This document shows positions 33,640 to 43,816 of a DNA stretch of 64,000 bases, piece by piece (position 1 is the first letter of the stretch; each line of letters starts with the position of its first letter). A program made the translations under genes and the position numbers. Location of the stretch: NCBI GenBank assembly GCA_002205125.1, contig NIOE01000007.1, positions 434,001-498,000 on the forward strand, read 5' to 3'. The DNA is from Roseateles noduli (GTDB lineage: Bacteria > Pseudomonadota > Gammaproteobacteria > Burkholderiales > Burkholderiaceae_C). Below the pieces are notes generated by a model. The model made no database searches. It worked only from the letters and a program-made list of their open reading frames with translations, and was not told the origin of the DNA.

Positions 33640-36600
33640 TCAGTCCGCGACTCCTGGCGCGGGATGCTCGGTCAACCGCGTCTCGGCGACCTCCCGCGTA
33701 TCCGGCCCCTTCCCGCTGAATCGGTCCAGCGCCAGGTAGATCACCGGCGTGATGTAGAGCGTCACCGCCTGCGACAGGATCAGTCCGCCGACCACCGCCA
33801 GGCCCAGCGGCTGGCGCAGTTCCGCGCCGGCGCCCAGGCCCAGGGCGATCGGCAGCGCGCCCATCAGCGCGGCCAGCGTCGTCATCATGATGGGGCGGAA
33901 GCGCAGGATGCAGGCCTCGCGGATCGCCTGCTGCGGCGTCATGCCGCCGTTGCGCTGCGCATCGAGCGCGAAGTCGATCATCATGATCGCGTTCTTCTTC
34001 ACGATGCCCACCAGCATCAGGATGCCAATGGTCGCGATGATGGTCAGCTCCATGCCCGCGAGCTGCAGCGTCAGCAGCGCGCCCACCGCCGCCGAGGGCA
34101 GCCCCGCCAGGATGGTCAGCGGATGGATGTAGCTCTCGTAGAGCACGCCCAGCAGCACGTAGATCACCGCGATCGCCAGCACGATCAGCAGCAGCTGGCC
34201 GCCCTGCGAATCCTTGAACACGGCCGCGTCGCCGCCGTAGCTGGTGATGATGGACGGCGGCAGGCCGATCTCCTTGGTGAACTGGTCGATCTTGGCCGTG
34301 GCGTTGCCCAGCGGCACGTCCGGCGCCAGGTTGAAGCTCAGCGTGATCGCCTGCAGCTGGCCCTGGTGGTTGACCGCCGTCGGACCGAGCTCGCGCTTCA
34401 CGCTCGCGAAAGCCGTCAGCGGCACCATCGTGCTGTTCTTGCCGCGCAGGTAGATCTTGTCGAAGGCGTCTTCGCTGAGGCGGTCGCTGTCGGTCGCCTC
34501 CATGATCACCTGGTAGGTGTTGCTCTCGGCGTAGATGCTGGAGACCTGGCGCTCGCCGAAGGCCGAGTACAGCGCGTTGCGCAGGTCCTGCATCTGCACG
34601 CCGAGCAGCGTGGCGCGCTCGCGGTCGATGACGAGGTTGGCCTGCAGCCCGCGCAGCTGCGAGTCGCTGGTGACGTCGCGGAACACCGGGTCGTTGCGCA
34701 GCTTGTCCTGCAGCTTCACGGCCCAGGTGTTGAGCTCGCCGGTGCTGACCGACTGCAGCGTGAACTGGTAGCGGCTCTTGGACTGCCGGCCGCCGAGCTG
34801 CAGGTTCTGCACCGGCCGCAGGTAGACCGCGATGCCGGGCACGCCGCGCAGCTTCTTGCGCAGCTGCTCCAGCACCTGCGGCATCGGCGGACGCTCGCCG
34901 CGCGACTTCAGGTTGATGAAGAGCCGCCCCGTGTTGACGTTGCCGCCCCCGCCGCCGCCGCCCACCGCGGCGGACACCGACGACACGGACGGATCGTCCT
35001 GCACGATCTGCGCGACGCGTTCCTGCAGCACCGTCATCGCGGCGAAGGAGATGTCCTCGGACGCTTCGGTGCTGGCCTGGATCTGGCCGATGTCCTCTTC
35101 CGGGAAGAAGCCCTTGGGGATGACGATCCAGAGCCACGCGCTGGCGATGAAGGTGGCCAGCGCCACCACGCCAACGACCCAACGGCGCGCGAGCGCCCAG
35201 TCCAGCGACGTCGTGTACTTGTTGAGCACCCAACTGAAGCCTGCCTCGAAGGTGCGTCCGAGCGCGTTCTCCTCCACCTCGTGATGGCTGCTGAGGAAGC
35301 GGCTGCACAGCATGGGCACCAGCGTCAGCGAGACGCCGGCCGACACGCCGATCGCCAGCGAGACGACGACCGCGAACTCGTGGAACAGCAGCCCGATCAC
35401 GCCCGGCATGAAGAAGATCGGGATCAGCACGGCGATCAGCGAGATCGAGATCGACATGATGGTGAAGGCCATCTCGCGCGCGCCGCGGATGGCGGCGTCG
35501 AAGGGCGCCATGCCGTCCTCGACGTGGCGGTAGATGTTCTCCAGCATCACGATCGCGTCGTCGACCACCAGGCCGACGGCCAGCGTGATGCCCAGCAGCG
35601 AGATGTTGTCCAGGCTGTAGCCCAGCGCGAACAGCAGCGTCACCGCGCCGATCAGCGAGATCGGCAGCGACAGCGTCGGGATCAGCGTCGCGACCATGCG
35701 GCGCAGGAACAGGAAGATCACCATCACGACCAGCGCCACCGTCAGGGCGAGGGTGAAGTAGACGTCGTGCAGGCCTTCGCGGATGGACACCGAACGGTCG
35801 TTGAGCGTGCTCATCTGGACCGAGGCCGGCAGCTGCGCGGCGAAGCGCGGCAGCATCGCCTTCACCGCGTCGACGACCTTCACCGTGTTCGCGTCGGGCT
35901 GGCGCTGCACGGCCAGCACGATGGAGCGCTCGCCGTTGAAGTTGGAGAAGGACTTGACGGTCTCGTAGCTGTCCTCGACGTCGGCGACCTCGCGCAGGAA
36001 CACCGGCGCGCCGTTGCGCGTGGCCACCACGATGCCGCCGAAGGCGTTGGCGTCGCGCAGCTGCTTGTTGGCCTGGATGGTCAGCGTCTGGCGCGCGCCG
36101 TCCAGCGTGCCGACGGGGGTGTTGGCGTTGGCGCCCTTGACGGCGGCCTGCAGCTCGTCGAGCGTGATGTTGCGCTGCTGGAGCAGCTCGTTGCGCGCCT
36201 TGATGCGCACCGCGAAACGCTTCTGGCCGTAGATGGAGACCTGCGCCACGCCGTCGATGGTCGACAGGCTGGGGGTGATCAGGTTCTCGGCGTAGTCGTT
36301 GAGCTCGGACAGGTTGATCGACGGCGAGGTCAGCGCCACCAGCAGCACTGGCGCGTCGGCCGGGTTGACCTTGCGGTAGGACGGCGGCGTCGTCATCTCG
36401 ACCGGCAGCGCGCGCAGCGAGCGGAACAGCGCGGCCTGCACGTCGACCGCGGCGGCGTCGATGTCGCGCGCGGAGTCGAACTCCAGCGTCAGCGAGCTGT
36501 TGCCCAGCGTGTTGGTCGAGGAGATCGTCGTGATGCCGGCGATGGTGGAGAACTGCTTCTCCAGCGGCAGCGCGACGGACGAGGCCATGGTCTCGGGGCT

Positions 36601-36762
36601 GGCGCCTGGCAGCACGGCCTGCACGTTGATGACCGGCGTGTTGAAGCTGGGCAGCGCGGCGACCGGGATGCGGCTCCAGGCGGCGATGCCGGCGACGACC
36701 AGCGCCACGTTCAGCAGCACGGTCATGACCGGCCGGCGGATGAAGAGTTCGGTGAGATTCAT
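33640..36762 (-). CDS. RND-family efflux pump inner-membrane transporter (HAE1 type)
   Basis: A 1040-residue proton-driven drug exporter subunit. It begins MNLTELFIRRPVMTVLLN, typical of the MdtB/MdtC branch, and has the 12-helix layout with two large periplasmic loops. LAVGLVVDDAIVMLENIYRHVEDG in helix 4 carries the paired Asp residues needed for proton transfer; LVGIVKKNAIMMIDFALD in helix 10 has the matching Lys. It follows the adaptor gene by 84 bases in the same operon. No outer-membrane channel gene is next to it, so the pump probably borrows a TolC-type channel from elsewhere. Confidence 0.95.
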   Translation of the reverse strand: MNLTELFIRRPVMTVLLNVALVVAGIAAWSRIPVAALPSFNTPVINVQAVLPGASPETMASSVALPLEKQFSTIAGITTISSTNTLGNSSLTLEFDSARDIDAAAVDVQAALFRSLRALPVEMTTPPSYRKVNPADAPVLLVALTSPSINLSELNDYAENLITPSLSTIDGVAQVSIYGQKRFAVRIKARNELLQQRNITLDELQAAVKGANANTPVGTLDGARQTLTIQANKQLRDANAFGGIVVATRNGAPVFLREVADVEDSYETVKSFSNFNGERSIVLAVQRQPDANTVKVVDAVKAMLPRFAAQLPASVQMSTLNDRSVSIREGLHDVYFTLALTVALVVMVIFLFLRRMVATLIPTLSLPISLIGAVTLLFALGYSLDNISLLGITLAVGLVVDDAIVMLENIYRHVEDGMAPFDAAIRGAREMAFTIMSISISLIAVLIPIFFMPGVIGLLFHEFAVVVSLAIGVSAGVSLTLVPMLCSRFLSSHHEVEENALGRTFEAGFSWVLNKYTTSLDWALARRWVVGVVALATFIASAWLWIVIPKGFFPEEDIGQIQASTEASEDISFAAMTVLQERVAQIVQDDPSVSSVSAAVGGGGGGGNVNTGRLFINLKSRGERPPMPQVLEQLRKKLRGVPGIAVYLRPVQNLQLGGRQSKSRYQFTLQSVSTGELNTWAVKLQDKLRNDPVFRDVTSDSQLRGLQANLVIDRERATLLGVQMQDLRNALYSAFGERQVSSIYAESNTYQVIMEATDSDRLSEDAFDKIYLRGKNSTMVPLTAFASVKRELGPTAVNHQGQLQAITLSFNLAPDVPLGNATAKIDQFTKEIGLPPSIITSYGGDAAVFKDSQGGQLLLIVLAIAVIYVLLGVLYESYIHPLTILAGLPSAAVGALLTLQLAGMELTIIATIGILMLVGIVKKNAIMMIDFALDAQRNGGMTPQQAIREACILRFRPIMMTTLAALMGALPIALGLGAGAELRQPLGLAVVGGLILSQAVTLYITPVIYLALDRFSGKGPDTREVAETRLTEHPAPGVAD

Positions 36763-36846
36763 GGCAGCTTCCGCGGGGGCTGAAGGCTTCGGGACGTCAA
36801 GTCGTCGACGGCGTGGACCGGAAGGTCTGGAGGTCGGACAGCCGGA

Positions 36847-38148
36847 TCAGGGCGCGGCGACGTCGGTGGCGGCGCTGCCGCCGCCCATGGCGGCCGAGGC
36901 CGCGGCCAGGCGCGCGGCGGCGGCCGGATCGACCGCGGCGGGCTGGGTGCGCAGCGGCGTGCCGGGGCGCAGGTTCTGCTTGCCGTCCAGGACCACGGTC
37001 GCGCCCGCGTCGACACCGTCGACGACGGCCATCTCGCCGAAGGCGTAGCGCAGCTTCACCGGCTTGAGCAGGGCGGTCTTGTCGGGGCCGACGACGTAGA
37101 CCTGACGGTCGTTGCCGCGCAGGATGATCGCGGCCTGCGGGATCACGATCGCGTCCTTCATGCTGCGCAGCGTCATGCGCACGCGCAGGTACTGGCCGGG
37201 CCAGAGCTTCTGCGCGTCGTTGGTGAACTCGGCCTTCAGCTTGATGGTGCCGGTGGTCGCATCGACGAGGTTGTCGACGAAGGTCAGCCTGCCGTGGGCC
37301 ACGGAGTCGACCGGCTTGCCGCCCTTGCTGTCCTTGCGGGAGGGACCGCCTTCGATCGACGGCAGCACGACCTGCACCTCGGGCGGCGTGACCTGCGCGC
37401 CGGTGGCGCCGGGGCGCATCGCGTCGAGCACGGGGGCGAGCTCGGTCTCGGGCAGGTTGAAGCTGATGGCGATCGGATCGATCTGGACGATGTTGACCAG
37501 CGGCGTGCCGGTGGCGCTGGCCTGGACCAGGCTGCCGGGCCAGACGTTCACGGCGCCGGCGCGGCCGGCGAAGGGCGCGCGGATCTCGTTGTAGCTGAGC
37601 GCGACGGACGCGGATTCGACGGCGGCGGCGTCGGCGTCGACGAGGCTGCGGCCGCCCTGCAGGCTGGCCAGCGCGGTGTCGACGGCGCTCTGCGCGACGA
37701 AGTTCTGGGCCAGCAGGTCCTTGGCGCGTTCGTACTGGCGCTGCAGGTCGCCGAGTGCGGCCTTGTCGCGGGCAAGCTGGGCCTTCGCCTTGTCGAGGTT
37801 GGCGCGGTCCGCGCGTTCGTCGAAGCGGAAGAGGACCTGGCCCTTGGTGACGGTCTGGCCGTCATGGACCAGCACGTCGCGGATGGTGGAGGTGGTCTGG
37901 GCGCGCAGGTCGACTTGGTTGATCGGCGTGACGGTGCCGGAGGCCTCGACGGTGACCGGGACGTCGCGGCGCTGCGCGGTGACGACGCCGACGGTCTGGG
38001 TGCCGGCGGGACCGGAGGCGCCCCGGGCCGCGGCGGCAGGGCCGGCCTCGCCGCCGTCACGGGAGGCGGCGCGCGACTTCCACCACCAGCCCCCGCCCGC
38101 GACGAGCAGCACGACGATCAAGGACAGGACAAGGGGCTTGCGGCGCAT
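36847..38148 (-). CDS. RND efflux periplasmic adaptor (membrane fusion) protein
   Basis: A 433-residue protein anchored by an N-terminal helix (LVLSLIVVLLVAGGGWWW). The order is a half barrel-sandwich domain (VEASGTVTPINQVDLRAQTTSTI), a long coiled-coil hairpin (residues about 105-180), the second half with ALSYNEIRAPFAGRAG, then beta-barrel and membrane-proximal domains with LWPGQYLRVRMTL. This matches the MdtA/AcrA family. The start at 38148 is preferred since GGAGA lies 8 bases upstream; the ATG at 38163 is possible. It is the first gene of the pump operon, and a 24-base palindrome lies just upstream. Confidence 0.93.
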   Translation of the reverse strand: MRRKPLVLSLIVVLLVAGGGWWWKSRAASRDGGEAGPAAAARGASGPAGTQTVGVVTAQRRDVPVTVEASGTVTPINQVDLRAQTTSTIRDVLVHDGQTVTKGQVLFRFDERADRANLDKAKAQLARDKAALGDLQRQYERAKDLLAQNFVAQSAVDTALASLQGGRSLVDADAAAVESASVALSYNEIRAPFAGRAGAVNVWPGSLVQASATGTPLVNIVQIDPIAISFNLPETELAPVLDAMRPGATGAQVTPPEVQVVLPSIEGGPSRKDSKGGKPVDSVAHGRLTFVDNLVDATTGTIKLKAEFTNDAQKLWPGQYLRVRMTLRSMKDAIVIPQAAIILRGNDRQVYVVGPDKTALLKPVKLRYAFGEMAVVDGVDAGATVVLDGKQNLRPGTPLRTQPAAVDPAAAARLAAASAAMGGGSAATDVAAP

Positions 38149-38176
38149 GAACACGTTCTCCAACGGACAGTCATCC

Positions 38177-38200
38177 AGGGAGCGCTTTGCAAAGCTCCCT
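38177..38200. promoter_or_regulatory. 24-base palindrome in the pump operon leader
   Basis: AGGGAG and CTCCCT flank an inner CTTTGCAAAG palindrome, with a 2-base bulge. It sits 29-52 bases upstream of the adaptor start codon, where a TetR- or MarR-type repressor often binds, or it may form an RNA hairpin. No regulator gene is adjacent. Confidence 0.45.
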
Positions 38201-38316
38201 TGGGGCGCGGAAGGTTAAATCCGGCTCTTTCGATGATTGTTTCGTTCAGGTTAATCCTGCGCGAGCGGGAGGAAAACCTGTGCGATTGGAGCGTGAACGA
38301 GCGTTTCCGGCAGGCG

Positions 38317-39246
38317 TCAGATGGCCAGTGCCTTGGCGAGCGCCGCGCCGACGACGGCGTTGTGCTTCACCAGCGCGATGTTGGTGACCAGGCTGGCGCC
38401 GCCGCTGAGGTCCTTGATGCGGGCCAGCAGATAAGGCGTGACCGCCTTGCCGCTGATGCCTTGCGCGGCGGCTTCCTGGAGCGCCTGCTCGACGAAGCCG
38501 TCGATGACGGCCTGGGGCATTTCATGCACGGCCGGCACCGGGTTGCTGATCACCGCGCCGCCGCTCAATCCGAGCGCCCACTTCGTCCGCAGGAACCGCG
38601 CCTGATCCGCCGGCGCGTCGATGCGGAAGTCCGCCTTCAATCCGCTGTCGCGCGTGTAGAACGCGGCGAAGTTCTCCTGCCCCACCGACAGCACCGGCAC
38701 GCCGTGCGTCTCCAGGTATTCCAGCGTCAGCGCCAAGTCCAGGATGCTCTTCGCGCCCGCGCAGACGACGGCCACCGGCGTGCGCGCCAGTTCCTGCAGG
38801 TCGGCGGAGATGTCGAAGGACGTCTCCGCGCCGCGATGCACGCCGCCGATGCCGCCGGTGACGAAGACCTCGATGCCGGCCAGGCGCGCGCAGATCATCG
38901 TCGCGGCCACCGTGGTGGCGCCGACGCGCCCGGTCGCCAGCGCGAAGGGAAGGTCGCGTCGGCTGAGCTTCATCGCATCGGGCGACTGACCGAGCAGCTC
39001 CAGCTGCGCGTCGTTCAGCCCGACGCGGATCTTCCCGTCCAGCACGGCGATCGTCGCGGGCACGGCGCCGTGTTCACGCACGATCGTCTCGACCTCGCGC
39101 GCGGTCTGCACGTTCTGCGGATACGGCATGCCGTGCGAAATGATCGTGGACTCCAGCGCCACCAGCGGACGGCCTTCGGCGCGCGCGGCAGCCACTTCGG
39201 GCGAGAAGTCGAGGAGGTTCTGGTCGATCAGGTCTTGCGTGTTCAT
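38317..39246 (-). CDS. psuG: Pseudouridine-5'-phosphate glycosidase
   Basis: A 309-residue enzyme that splits pseudouridine 5'-phosphate into uracil and ribose 5-phosphate. Family blocks include VALESTIISHGMPYPQN near the N terminus, DGKIRVGL, KLSRRDLP with the catalytic Lys region, ATMICARLAGIEVFVTGGIGGVHRGAE, VCAGAKSILD and the end block KAVTPYLLARI. Length is normal. It follows the kinase gene by 39 bases, completing the two-step pseudouridine breakdown pathway; no dedicated nucleoside transporter is beside it. Confidence 0.96.
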   Translation of the reverse strand: MNTQDLIDQNLLDFSPEVAAARAEGRPLVALESTIISHGMPYPQNVQTAREVETIVREHGAVPATIAVLDGKIRVGLNDAQLELLGQSPDAMKLSRRDLPFALATGRVGATTVAATMICARLAGIEVFVTGGIGGVHRGAETSFDISADLQELARTPVAVVCAGAKSILDLALTLEYLETHGVPVLSVGQENFAAFYTRDSGLKADFRIDAPADQARFLRTKWALGLSGGAVISNPVPAVHEMPQAVIDGFVEQALQEAAAQGISGKAVTPYLLARIKDLSGGASLVTNIALVKHNAVVGAALAKALAI

Positions 39247-39285
39247 GCGGGTGCTTTCGGGTTCTGTCGAGTTCGAAGGGTTCTG

Positions 39286-40386
39286 TCAGACGAGCAGCGC
39301 CGGGCTCAGCGCCTCGCTGACGGTGGCGTCGCTCTGCAGCGTCAGCGCGGCCAGCCGCAGGCCGAGCGCGCAGGCGCCGCGCAGGTCGTCGGGATCGCGG
39401 TGCAGCGCTGCGGCGATGCCGGCGGTCATCGCATCGCCGGCGCCGGTGACCTCCCGGATCGAGGCGGGATCCAGCGACGGCGGCGGGAGCATGACGAGGT
39501 CGTTGCCGTCGGAGAAGCGCACGCCCTGCGGGCCGTCGCTCATCACGAGCCGCTGCAGCCCCGCTTCGTGCAGGGATCGCCAGGCGGCGCGCAGGGCGTC
39601 GTCATCGGGCAGGGCGCGGCCGCAGAGCGCCTGCAGCTCGCCGCGGTTGAGCACCAGCAGCTCGACGCCGCGCAGGTCGGCGCCAAGCCGCGCCATCTTC
39701 GGCTCCGACACGGCCACCAGCAGCAGGCGCTGGTCGCGCAGGCGCGCCTCGGCGCGGAGCTCGTCGAGCGTCTCGCGCGGCAGGTTCAGGTCGGCCACCA
39801 GCCAGCGCGCCGGCGCGCGTTGCGGCGCGGTCTGGCGCAGGAAGGCGGGGTCGAGCCGATCGGTCAATTCCATGTGGGCGAGCGCGAGCACCAGCTCGCC
39901 GTCGGGATCGAGCACCGCCGTGTAGCTGCCCGTCGCCGCGTCCGCCGCCTGCAGGCAGCCCGCGCAATCGACACCCAGACCCTGCAGCTGCGTCAGCAGC
40001 GTCTGCCCGGCGGCGTCGCGGCCGACTGCGGTCAGCAGATGCACCGGCAGACCGAGCCGGGCAAGGTTCTCCGCGATGTTGCGGGCCACGCCGCCCGCCG
40101 ATTCATGCTGGCGCGCCGGGTTCGAGCTGCCCATGCGCAGCGGCCCGACCGAGCGCAGCTTGCGGTCCAGGTTCGTGCCGCCTATGCAGACGATGGGCTG
40201 GCGTTGCGGCAGCACGTAGGCGCGGCCAAGGATGCGGCCCTCGCGCGTCAGCTGCCCGAGATGACCCGCCACGGCCGAGCGCGACAGCCCCAGCTGGTCC
40301 GCCAGTTCCTGCTGGCCGATGAAGGGGTTGGCCTCGACCAGCGCCAGCAGTTGTTCCTTGGAGGAAAGTTCCTTGGGGGGCGTCAT
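39286..40386 (-). CDS. psuK: Pseudouridine kinase with N-terminal helix-turn-helix
   Basis: A 366-residue PfkB-family sugar kinase fused to a DNA-binding domain. Residues about 5-60 form a winged helix-turn-helix ([34 protein letters not shown]). The kinase part begins at [13 protein letters not shown], has the PfkB nucleoside-binding region [17 protein letters not shown] and the C-terminal signature [15 protein letters not shown] with the catalytic Asp. It phosphorylates pseudouridine for PsuG. The fused domain suggests that the enzyme controls its own operon, and two matching palindromes lie in its promoter. The start at 40386 excludes unlikely upstream residues. Confidence 0.93.
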   Translation of the reverse strand: MTPPKELSSKEQLLALVEANPFIGQQELADQLGLSRSAVAGHLGQLTREGRILGRAYVLPQRQPIVCIGGTNLDRKLRSVGPLRMGSSNPARQHESAGGVARNIAENLARLGLPVHLLTAVGRDAAGQTLLTQLQGLGVDCAGCLQAADAATGSYTAVLDPDGELVLALAHMELTDRLDPAFLRQTAPQRAPARWLVADLNLPRETLDELRAEARLRDQRLLLVAVSEPKMARLGADLRGVELLVLNRGELQALCGRALPDDDALRAAWRSLHEAGLQRLVMSDGPQGVRFSDGNDLVMLPPPSLDPASIREVTGAGDAMTAGIAAALHRDPDDLRGACALGLRLAALTLQSDATVSEALSPALLV

Positions 40387-40421
40387 GGCGGCGGATTCTA
40401 GAGAGCTTCCAACCTTGATGC

Positions 40422-40452
40422 AAACATATGTCTTTAAACAAGACATTTGTCT
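40422..40452 (-). promoter_or_regulatory. Double operator and probable promoter of psuK-psuG
   Basis: Two 12-base palindromes, AGACATTTGTCT (40441-40452, perfect apart from the central two bases) and AAACATATGTCT (40422-40433, one mismatch), have centres 19 bp apart. On the minus strand TAGACA (5 of 6 to the -35 consensus) overlaps the first, and an AT-rich -10-like stretch lies 17-18 bases later in the second. They are the natural target for the helix-turn-helix of PsuK. Confidence 0.65.
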
Positions 40453-40573
40453 ATTCTTGCTGACGAAGACGCAAGGGACTCGCGCGATTAGCGAACTTTG
40501 CATACGCTTGACGCGCTCCCACAGACCGGTCACGGCAGGGAGTGCGCCGCATCAAACAGTCAAGGAGGACGCC

Positions 40574-42124
40574 ATGCGGAAGAACTTGCCCGTCACCCAG
40601 CGCCAGTACGACTTCCCTGCCGACGCGACGCTGATGTCCACGACGGACACGAAAAGCCGGGTCACCTACGCCAACGAGGCCTTCGTCGAGGCCAGCGGCT
40701 TCACGACGGAGGAACTGCTCGGCCAGCCCCACAACATCGTCCGGCATCCCGACATGCCGCCCGAGGCCTTCGGGGACATGTGGCAGACACTGCAGGGCGG
40801 CGAGTCCTGGACCGGGCTGGTGAAGAACCGGCGCAAGAACGGCGACCATTACTGGGTCCGCGCGAACGCGACGCCGGTGATGCGCAACGGCCAGCCGGTG
40901 GCCTACATGTCGGTGCGCACGCGGCCGTCGGCCGAGGAGATCGCCGGCGCGGAGCGGCTCTACGCCGACATGCGCGAGGGGCGCGCCAGACACCTGCGCA
41001 TCCACAAGGGCGTGCTGGTGCGCACGGGCGCGATGGCGTGGACCTCGATGCTCAAGACGATGCCGGTCCGGTGGCGGGTGCGGCTGCCGCTGCTCGCGCT
41101 CACGGTCGCGGCAATCGTGTCCGCGTGGATGAGCGCCGCGACGCTCGCCGCCGCGGCGATGTGGATAGGCGCCTTCGTCGTCGTCTCGCTGCTGGCGATG
41201 TGGTTCCTGGAAGCGCAGGTCGTGGCGCCCATGGAGCAGCTCGCGCGCCATGCCAAGCGCGTCGCCAGCGGCGACACGCGCGAGCCGCTGCAGATGGACC
41301 GCGTCGACGAGATCGGCATGGCGCTGCGCTCGCTCAACCAGCTGGGACTGATGTTCCGCTGGGTGATCGACGACGTCGCGGCCCAGGTGGTGACGGTGCG
41401 GTCGTCGAGCGGGGACATCCTCAACGGCAACAACGAGATCAGCGCGCGGACCGAGCAGGCCTCGGCGAGCCTGCAGCAGACGGCCGCGTCGATGGAGGAG
41501 ATGAGCGCCACCGTGCGCAGCAACGCCGACGCGGCGCGGCAGGCAGAAGACCTCGCGCAGGGCGCGAGCGTGGCGGCAGCCCAGGGCGGCGAGGTGGTCC
41601 GCAACGTCAACGAGACCATGGTCGGCATCACGACGTCCAGCAAGCGGATCGGCGACATCATCGGCGTCATCGACGGGATCGCGTTCCAGACCAACATCCT
41701 GGCGCTGAACGCGGCGGTGGAGGCCGCGCGGGCCGGCGAGCAGGGGCGTGGGTTCGCAGTCGTCGCGAGCGAGGTGCGCTCCTTGGCGCAACGCAGCGCG
41801 GCGGCGGCCAAGGAGATCAAGCAGCTGATCGGGGAAAGCGTCGAGCGCGTGGAAGCCGGCGGGCGTCAGGTCGACGAGGCCAGCAAGGCGATGCACGAGA
41901 TCGTCCAGCAGGTGCGGAGCGTGTCGGCGCTGATCTCGACCATCGGCAATGCGACGCGCGAGCAGGCGACGGGCATCGCCCAGGTCAGCCAGGCAGTGAG
42001 CGAACTCGATCGGACGACCCAGCAGAACGCCGCACTGGTGCAGCGGTCCGCGGGGGCGAGCGATTCACTGGAGAAACAGGCCACGCAGCTGGTGCAGGCC
42101 GTGGCCGTGTTCCGGATGAGTTAG
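40574..42124 (+). CDS. Methyl-accepting chemotaxis protein with PAS domain (Aer-like)
   Basis: A 516-residue chemoreceptor. The N-terminal PAS domain is Aer-like: [40 protein letters not shown] and [23 protein letters not shown], a pattern usually seen in FAD-binding redox/oxygen sensors. Two hydrophobic segments (residues about 170-215) anchor it, then a HAMP-like region, then the signalling tip [35 protein letters not shown], which docks CheA/CheW. The ATG has an AAGGAGG site 5 bases upstream. Its end overlaps the end of the convergent aldehyde dehydrogenase gene by 4 bases. Confidence 0.93.
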   Translation: MRKNLPVTQRQYDFPADATLMSTTDTKSRVTYANEAFVEASGFTTEELLGQPHNIVRHPDMPPEAFGDMWQTLQGGESWTGLVKNRRKNGDHYWVRANATPVMRNGQPVAYMSVRTRPSAEEIAGAERLYADMREGRARHLRIHKGVLVRTGAMAWTSMLKTMPVRWRVRLPLLALTVAAIVSAWMSAATLAAAAMWIGAFVVVSLLAMWFLEAQVVAPMEQLARHAKRVASGDTREPLQMDRVDEIGMALRSLNQLGLMFRWVIDDVAAQVVTVRSSSGDILNGNNEISARTEQASASLQQTAASMEEMSATVRSNADAARQAEDLAQGASVAAAQGGEVVRNVNETMVGITTSSKRIGDIIGVIDGIAFQTNILALNAAVEAARAGEQGRGFAVVASEVRSLAQRSAAAAKEIKQLIGESVERVEAGGRQVDEASKAMHEIVQQVRSVSALISTIGNATREQATGIAQVSQAVSELDRTTQQNAALVQRSAGASDSLEKQATQLVQAVAVFRMS

Positions 42125-43641
42125 AAGAACCCCAACTTCTTCTGCGAGTAGCTCACCAGCAGATTCTTCGTCTGCTGGTAGTGGTCCAGCATCATCTTGT
42201 GGGTCTCGCGACCGATGCCGGATTCCTTGTAGCCGCCGAAGGTCGCGTGCGCCGGATAGGCGTGATAGCAATTGGTCCACACACGGCCGGCCTTGATGCC
42301 CTTGCCCATGCGGAACGCGGTGTTGATGTCGCGCGACCACACGCCAGCACCCAGTCCATACGGCGTATCGTTGGCGATGCGCAACGCCTCCTCCTCCGTC
42401 TTGAAGGTCGTCACCGCCAGCACGGGACCGAAGATCTCCTCACGGAAGATCCGCATGTCGTTGGTGCCCTTGAACAGCGTGGGCTCGATGTAATAACCGC
42501 CCGCCAGATCGCCACCCAGTTGCGCGCGTCCGCCGCCGATGAGGCACTGCGCGCCTTCCTGCTTGCCGATCTCGAGATACGACAGGATCTTGTCGAGTTG
42601 CATCGACGAGGCCTGCGCGCCCATCATGGTCTCGGTGTCCAGCGGGTTGCCCTGCTTGATCGCCTTGACGCGGTCGATCGCGCGGGCGATGAACTTGTCG
42701 TAGATCGATTCATGGATCAGCGCGCGCGACGGGCAGGTGCAGACCTCGCCCTGGTTGAACGCGAACAGCACCAGGCCCTCGATCGCCTTGTCGAACAGGT
42801 CGTCGTCCTGCGCGGCGATGTCCGGGAAGAAGACGTTCGGACTCTTGCCGCCCAGCTCCAGCGTGGCCGGGATCAGGTTGGTCGCCGCCGCCTGCGCGAT
42901 GACGCGGCCCGTCGCCGTCGACCCGGTGAAGGCGATCTTCCCGATGCGCTTGCTCTGCGCCAGCGGCATGCCCGCTTCCTTGCCGTAGCCGTTGACGATG
43001 TTGAGCACGCCCGGCGGCAGCAGGTCGGCGATGAGCTCCGCCATGACCAGGATGCTGACCGGCGTGGACTCGGCCGGCTTGAGCACGACCGCGTTGCCCG
43101 CGCCGATCGCCGGCGCCAGCTTCCAGGCCGCCATCAGGATCGGGAAGTTCCACGGGATGATCTGGCCGACCACGCCCAGCGGCTCGTGGAAGTGGTACGC
43201 GATGGTGTTGGCGTCGATCTCGCTGAGGCCGCCTTCCTGCGCCCGCAGACAGCCGGCGAAGTAGCGGAAGTGGTCGACCGCCAGCGGCAGGTCGGCGTTC
43301 AGCGTCTCGCGCATCGGCTTGCCGTTGTCGACGGTCTCGGCGTAGGCGAGCAGCTCCAGGTTCTGCTCGATGCGGTCGGCGATGCGCAGCAGCACGTTGG
43401 CGCGCTCGGCCGCGGGCGTGCCGCCCCACTTCTCGGCGGCGGCGTGAGCGGCGTCGAGCGCCAGGTCGATGTCGGCGGCGGTCGATCGCGCCGCCTGCGC
43501 GAAGACCTGCCCGGTGATGGGCGTGATCACGTCGAAGTACTGGCCGTCGCGCGGCGCGACCCACTGGCCGCCGATGAAATTGTCGTAGCGCTTCTTGAAC
43601 TGCAACGGCGCGCCGGCCGCGTTGGGCTTGGCGTAGATCAT
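42121..43641 (-). CDS. NAD-dependent aldehyde dehydrogenase (ExaC/AcoD type)
   Basis: A 506-residue cytoplasmic enzyme oxidising aldehydes, probably acetaldehyde, to acids. [18 protein letters not shown], the NAD-site GSTATGRVI, the catalytic Glu in LELGGKSPN and the catalytic Cys in [16 protein letters not shown] are all present, and the end [29 protein letters not shown] is typical of the ExaC/AcoD group. Such genes are often controlled by AcoR-type sigma-54 activators; exactly such a gene lies divergently, and a -24/-12 promoter precedes this one. Confidence 0.95.
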   Translation of the reverse strand: MIYAKPNAAGAPLQFKKRYDNFIGGQWVAPRDGQYFDVITPITGQVFAQAARSTAADIDLALDAAHAAAEKWGGTPAAERANVLLRIADRIEQNLELLAYAETVDNGKPMRETLNADLPLAVDHFRYFAGCLRAQEGGLSEIDANTIAYHFHEPLGVVGQIIPWNFPILMAAWKLAPAIGAGNAVVLKPAESTPVSILVMAELIADLLPPGVLNIVNGYGKEAGMPLAQSKRIGKIAFTGSTATGRVIAQAAATNLIPATLELGGKSPNVFFPDIAAQDDDLFDKAIEGLVLFAFNQGEVCTCPSRALIHESIYDKFIARAIDRVKAIKQGNPLDTETMMGAQASSMQLDKILSYLEIGKQEGAQCLIGGGRAQLGGDLAGGYYIEPTLFKGTNDMRIFREEIFGPVLAVTTFKTEEEALRIANDTPYGLGAGVWSRDINTAFRMGKGIKAGRVWTNCYHAYPAHATFGGYKESGIGRETHKMMLDHYQQTKNLLVSYSQKKLGFF

Positions 43642-43687
43642 GGTGTTGTCTCCGTGGTTGTTGAAGGCGAGGACGCCGGGACGGTCG

Positions 43688-43704
43688 TTGCATGGGGCGT
43701 GCCA
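43688..43704 (-). promoter_or_regulatory. Sigma-54 (-24/-12) promoter of the aldehyde dehydrogenase gene
   Basis: Read on the minus strand: TGGCACG-CCCC-ATGCAA. This matches the consensus TGGCACG-N4-TTGCA at all but one base and keeps the GG-N10-GC spacing. Transcription would start about 35-40 bases before the ATG at 43641. Confidence 0.85.
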
Positions 43705-43780
43705 GCGCAGGCTTCGCGCGCAAGACCCTGCTTGCCGGGCGGAAAGCCTCTTCCCATCGCGGTCCGAATTGGTCAGGATC

Positions 43781-43795
43781 GGTCCAGCCTGGACC
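43781..43795. promoter_or_regulatory. Palindrome GGTCCAG-C-CTGGACC
   Basis: A perfect 7-base inverted repeat about 80 bases upstream of the -24 element, a typical position for an enhancer site of a sigma-54 activator. Confidence 0.55.
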
Positions 43796-43816
43796 ACACG
43801 CCTCGACGGCGGGACA

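Noticed and set aside
33562..36783. Open frame of over 1000 codons on the plus strand
   Set aside because: It is the complement of the RND transporter gene and has no recognisable domain.
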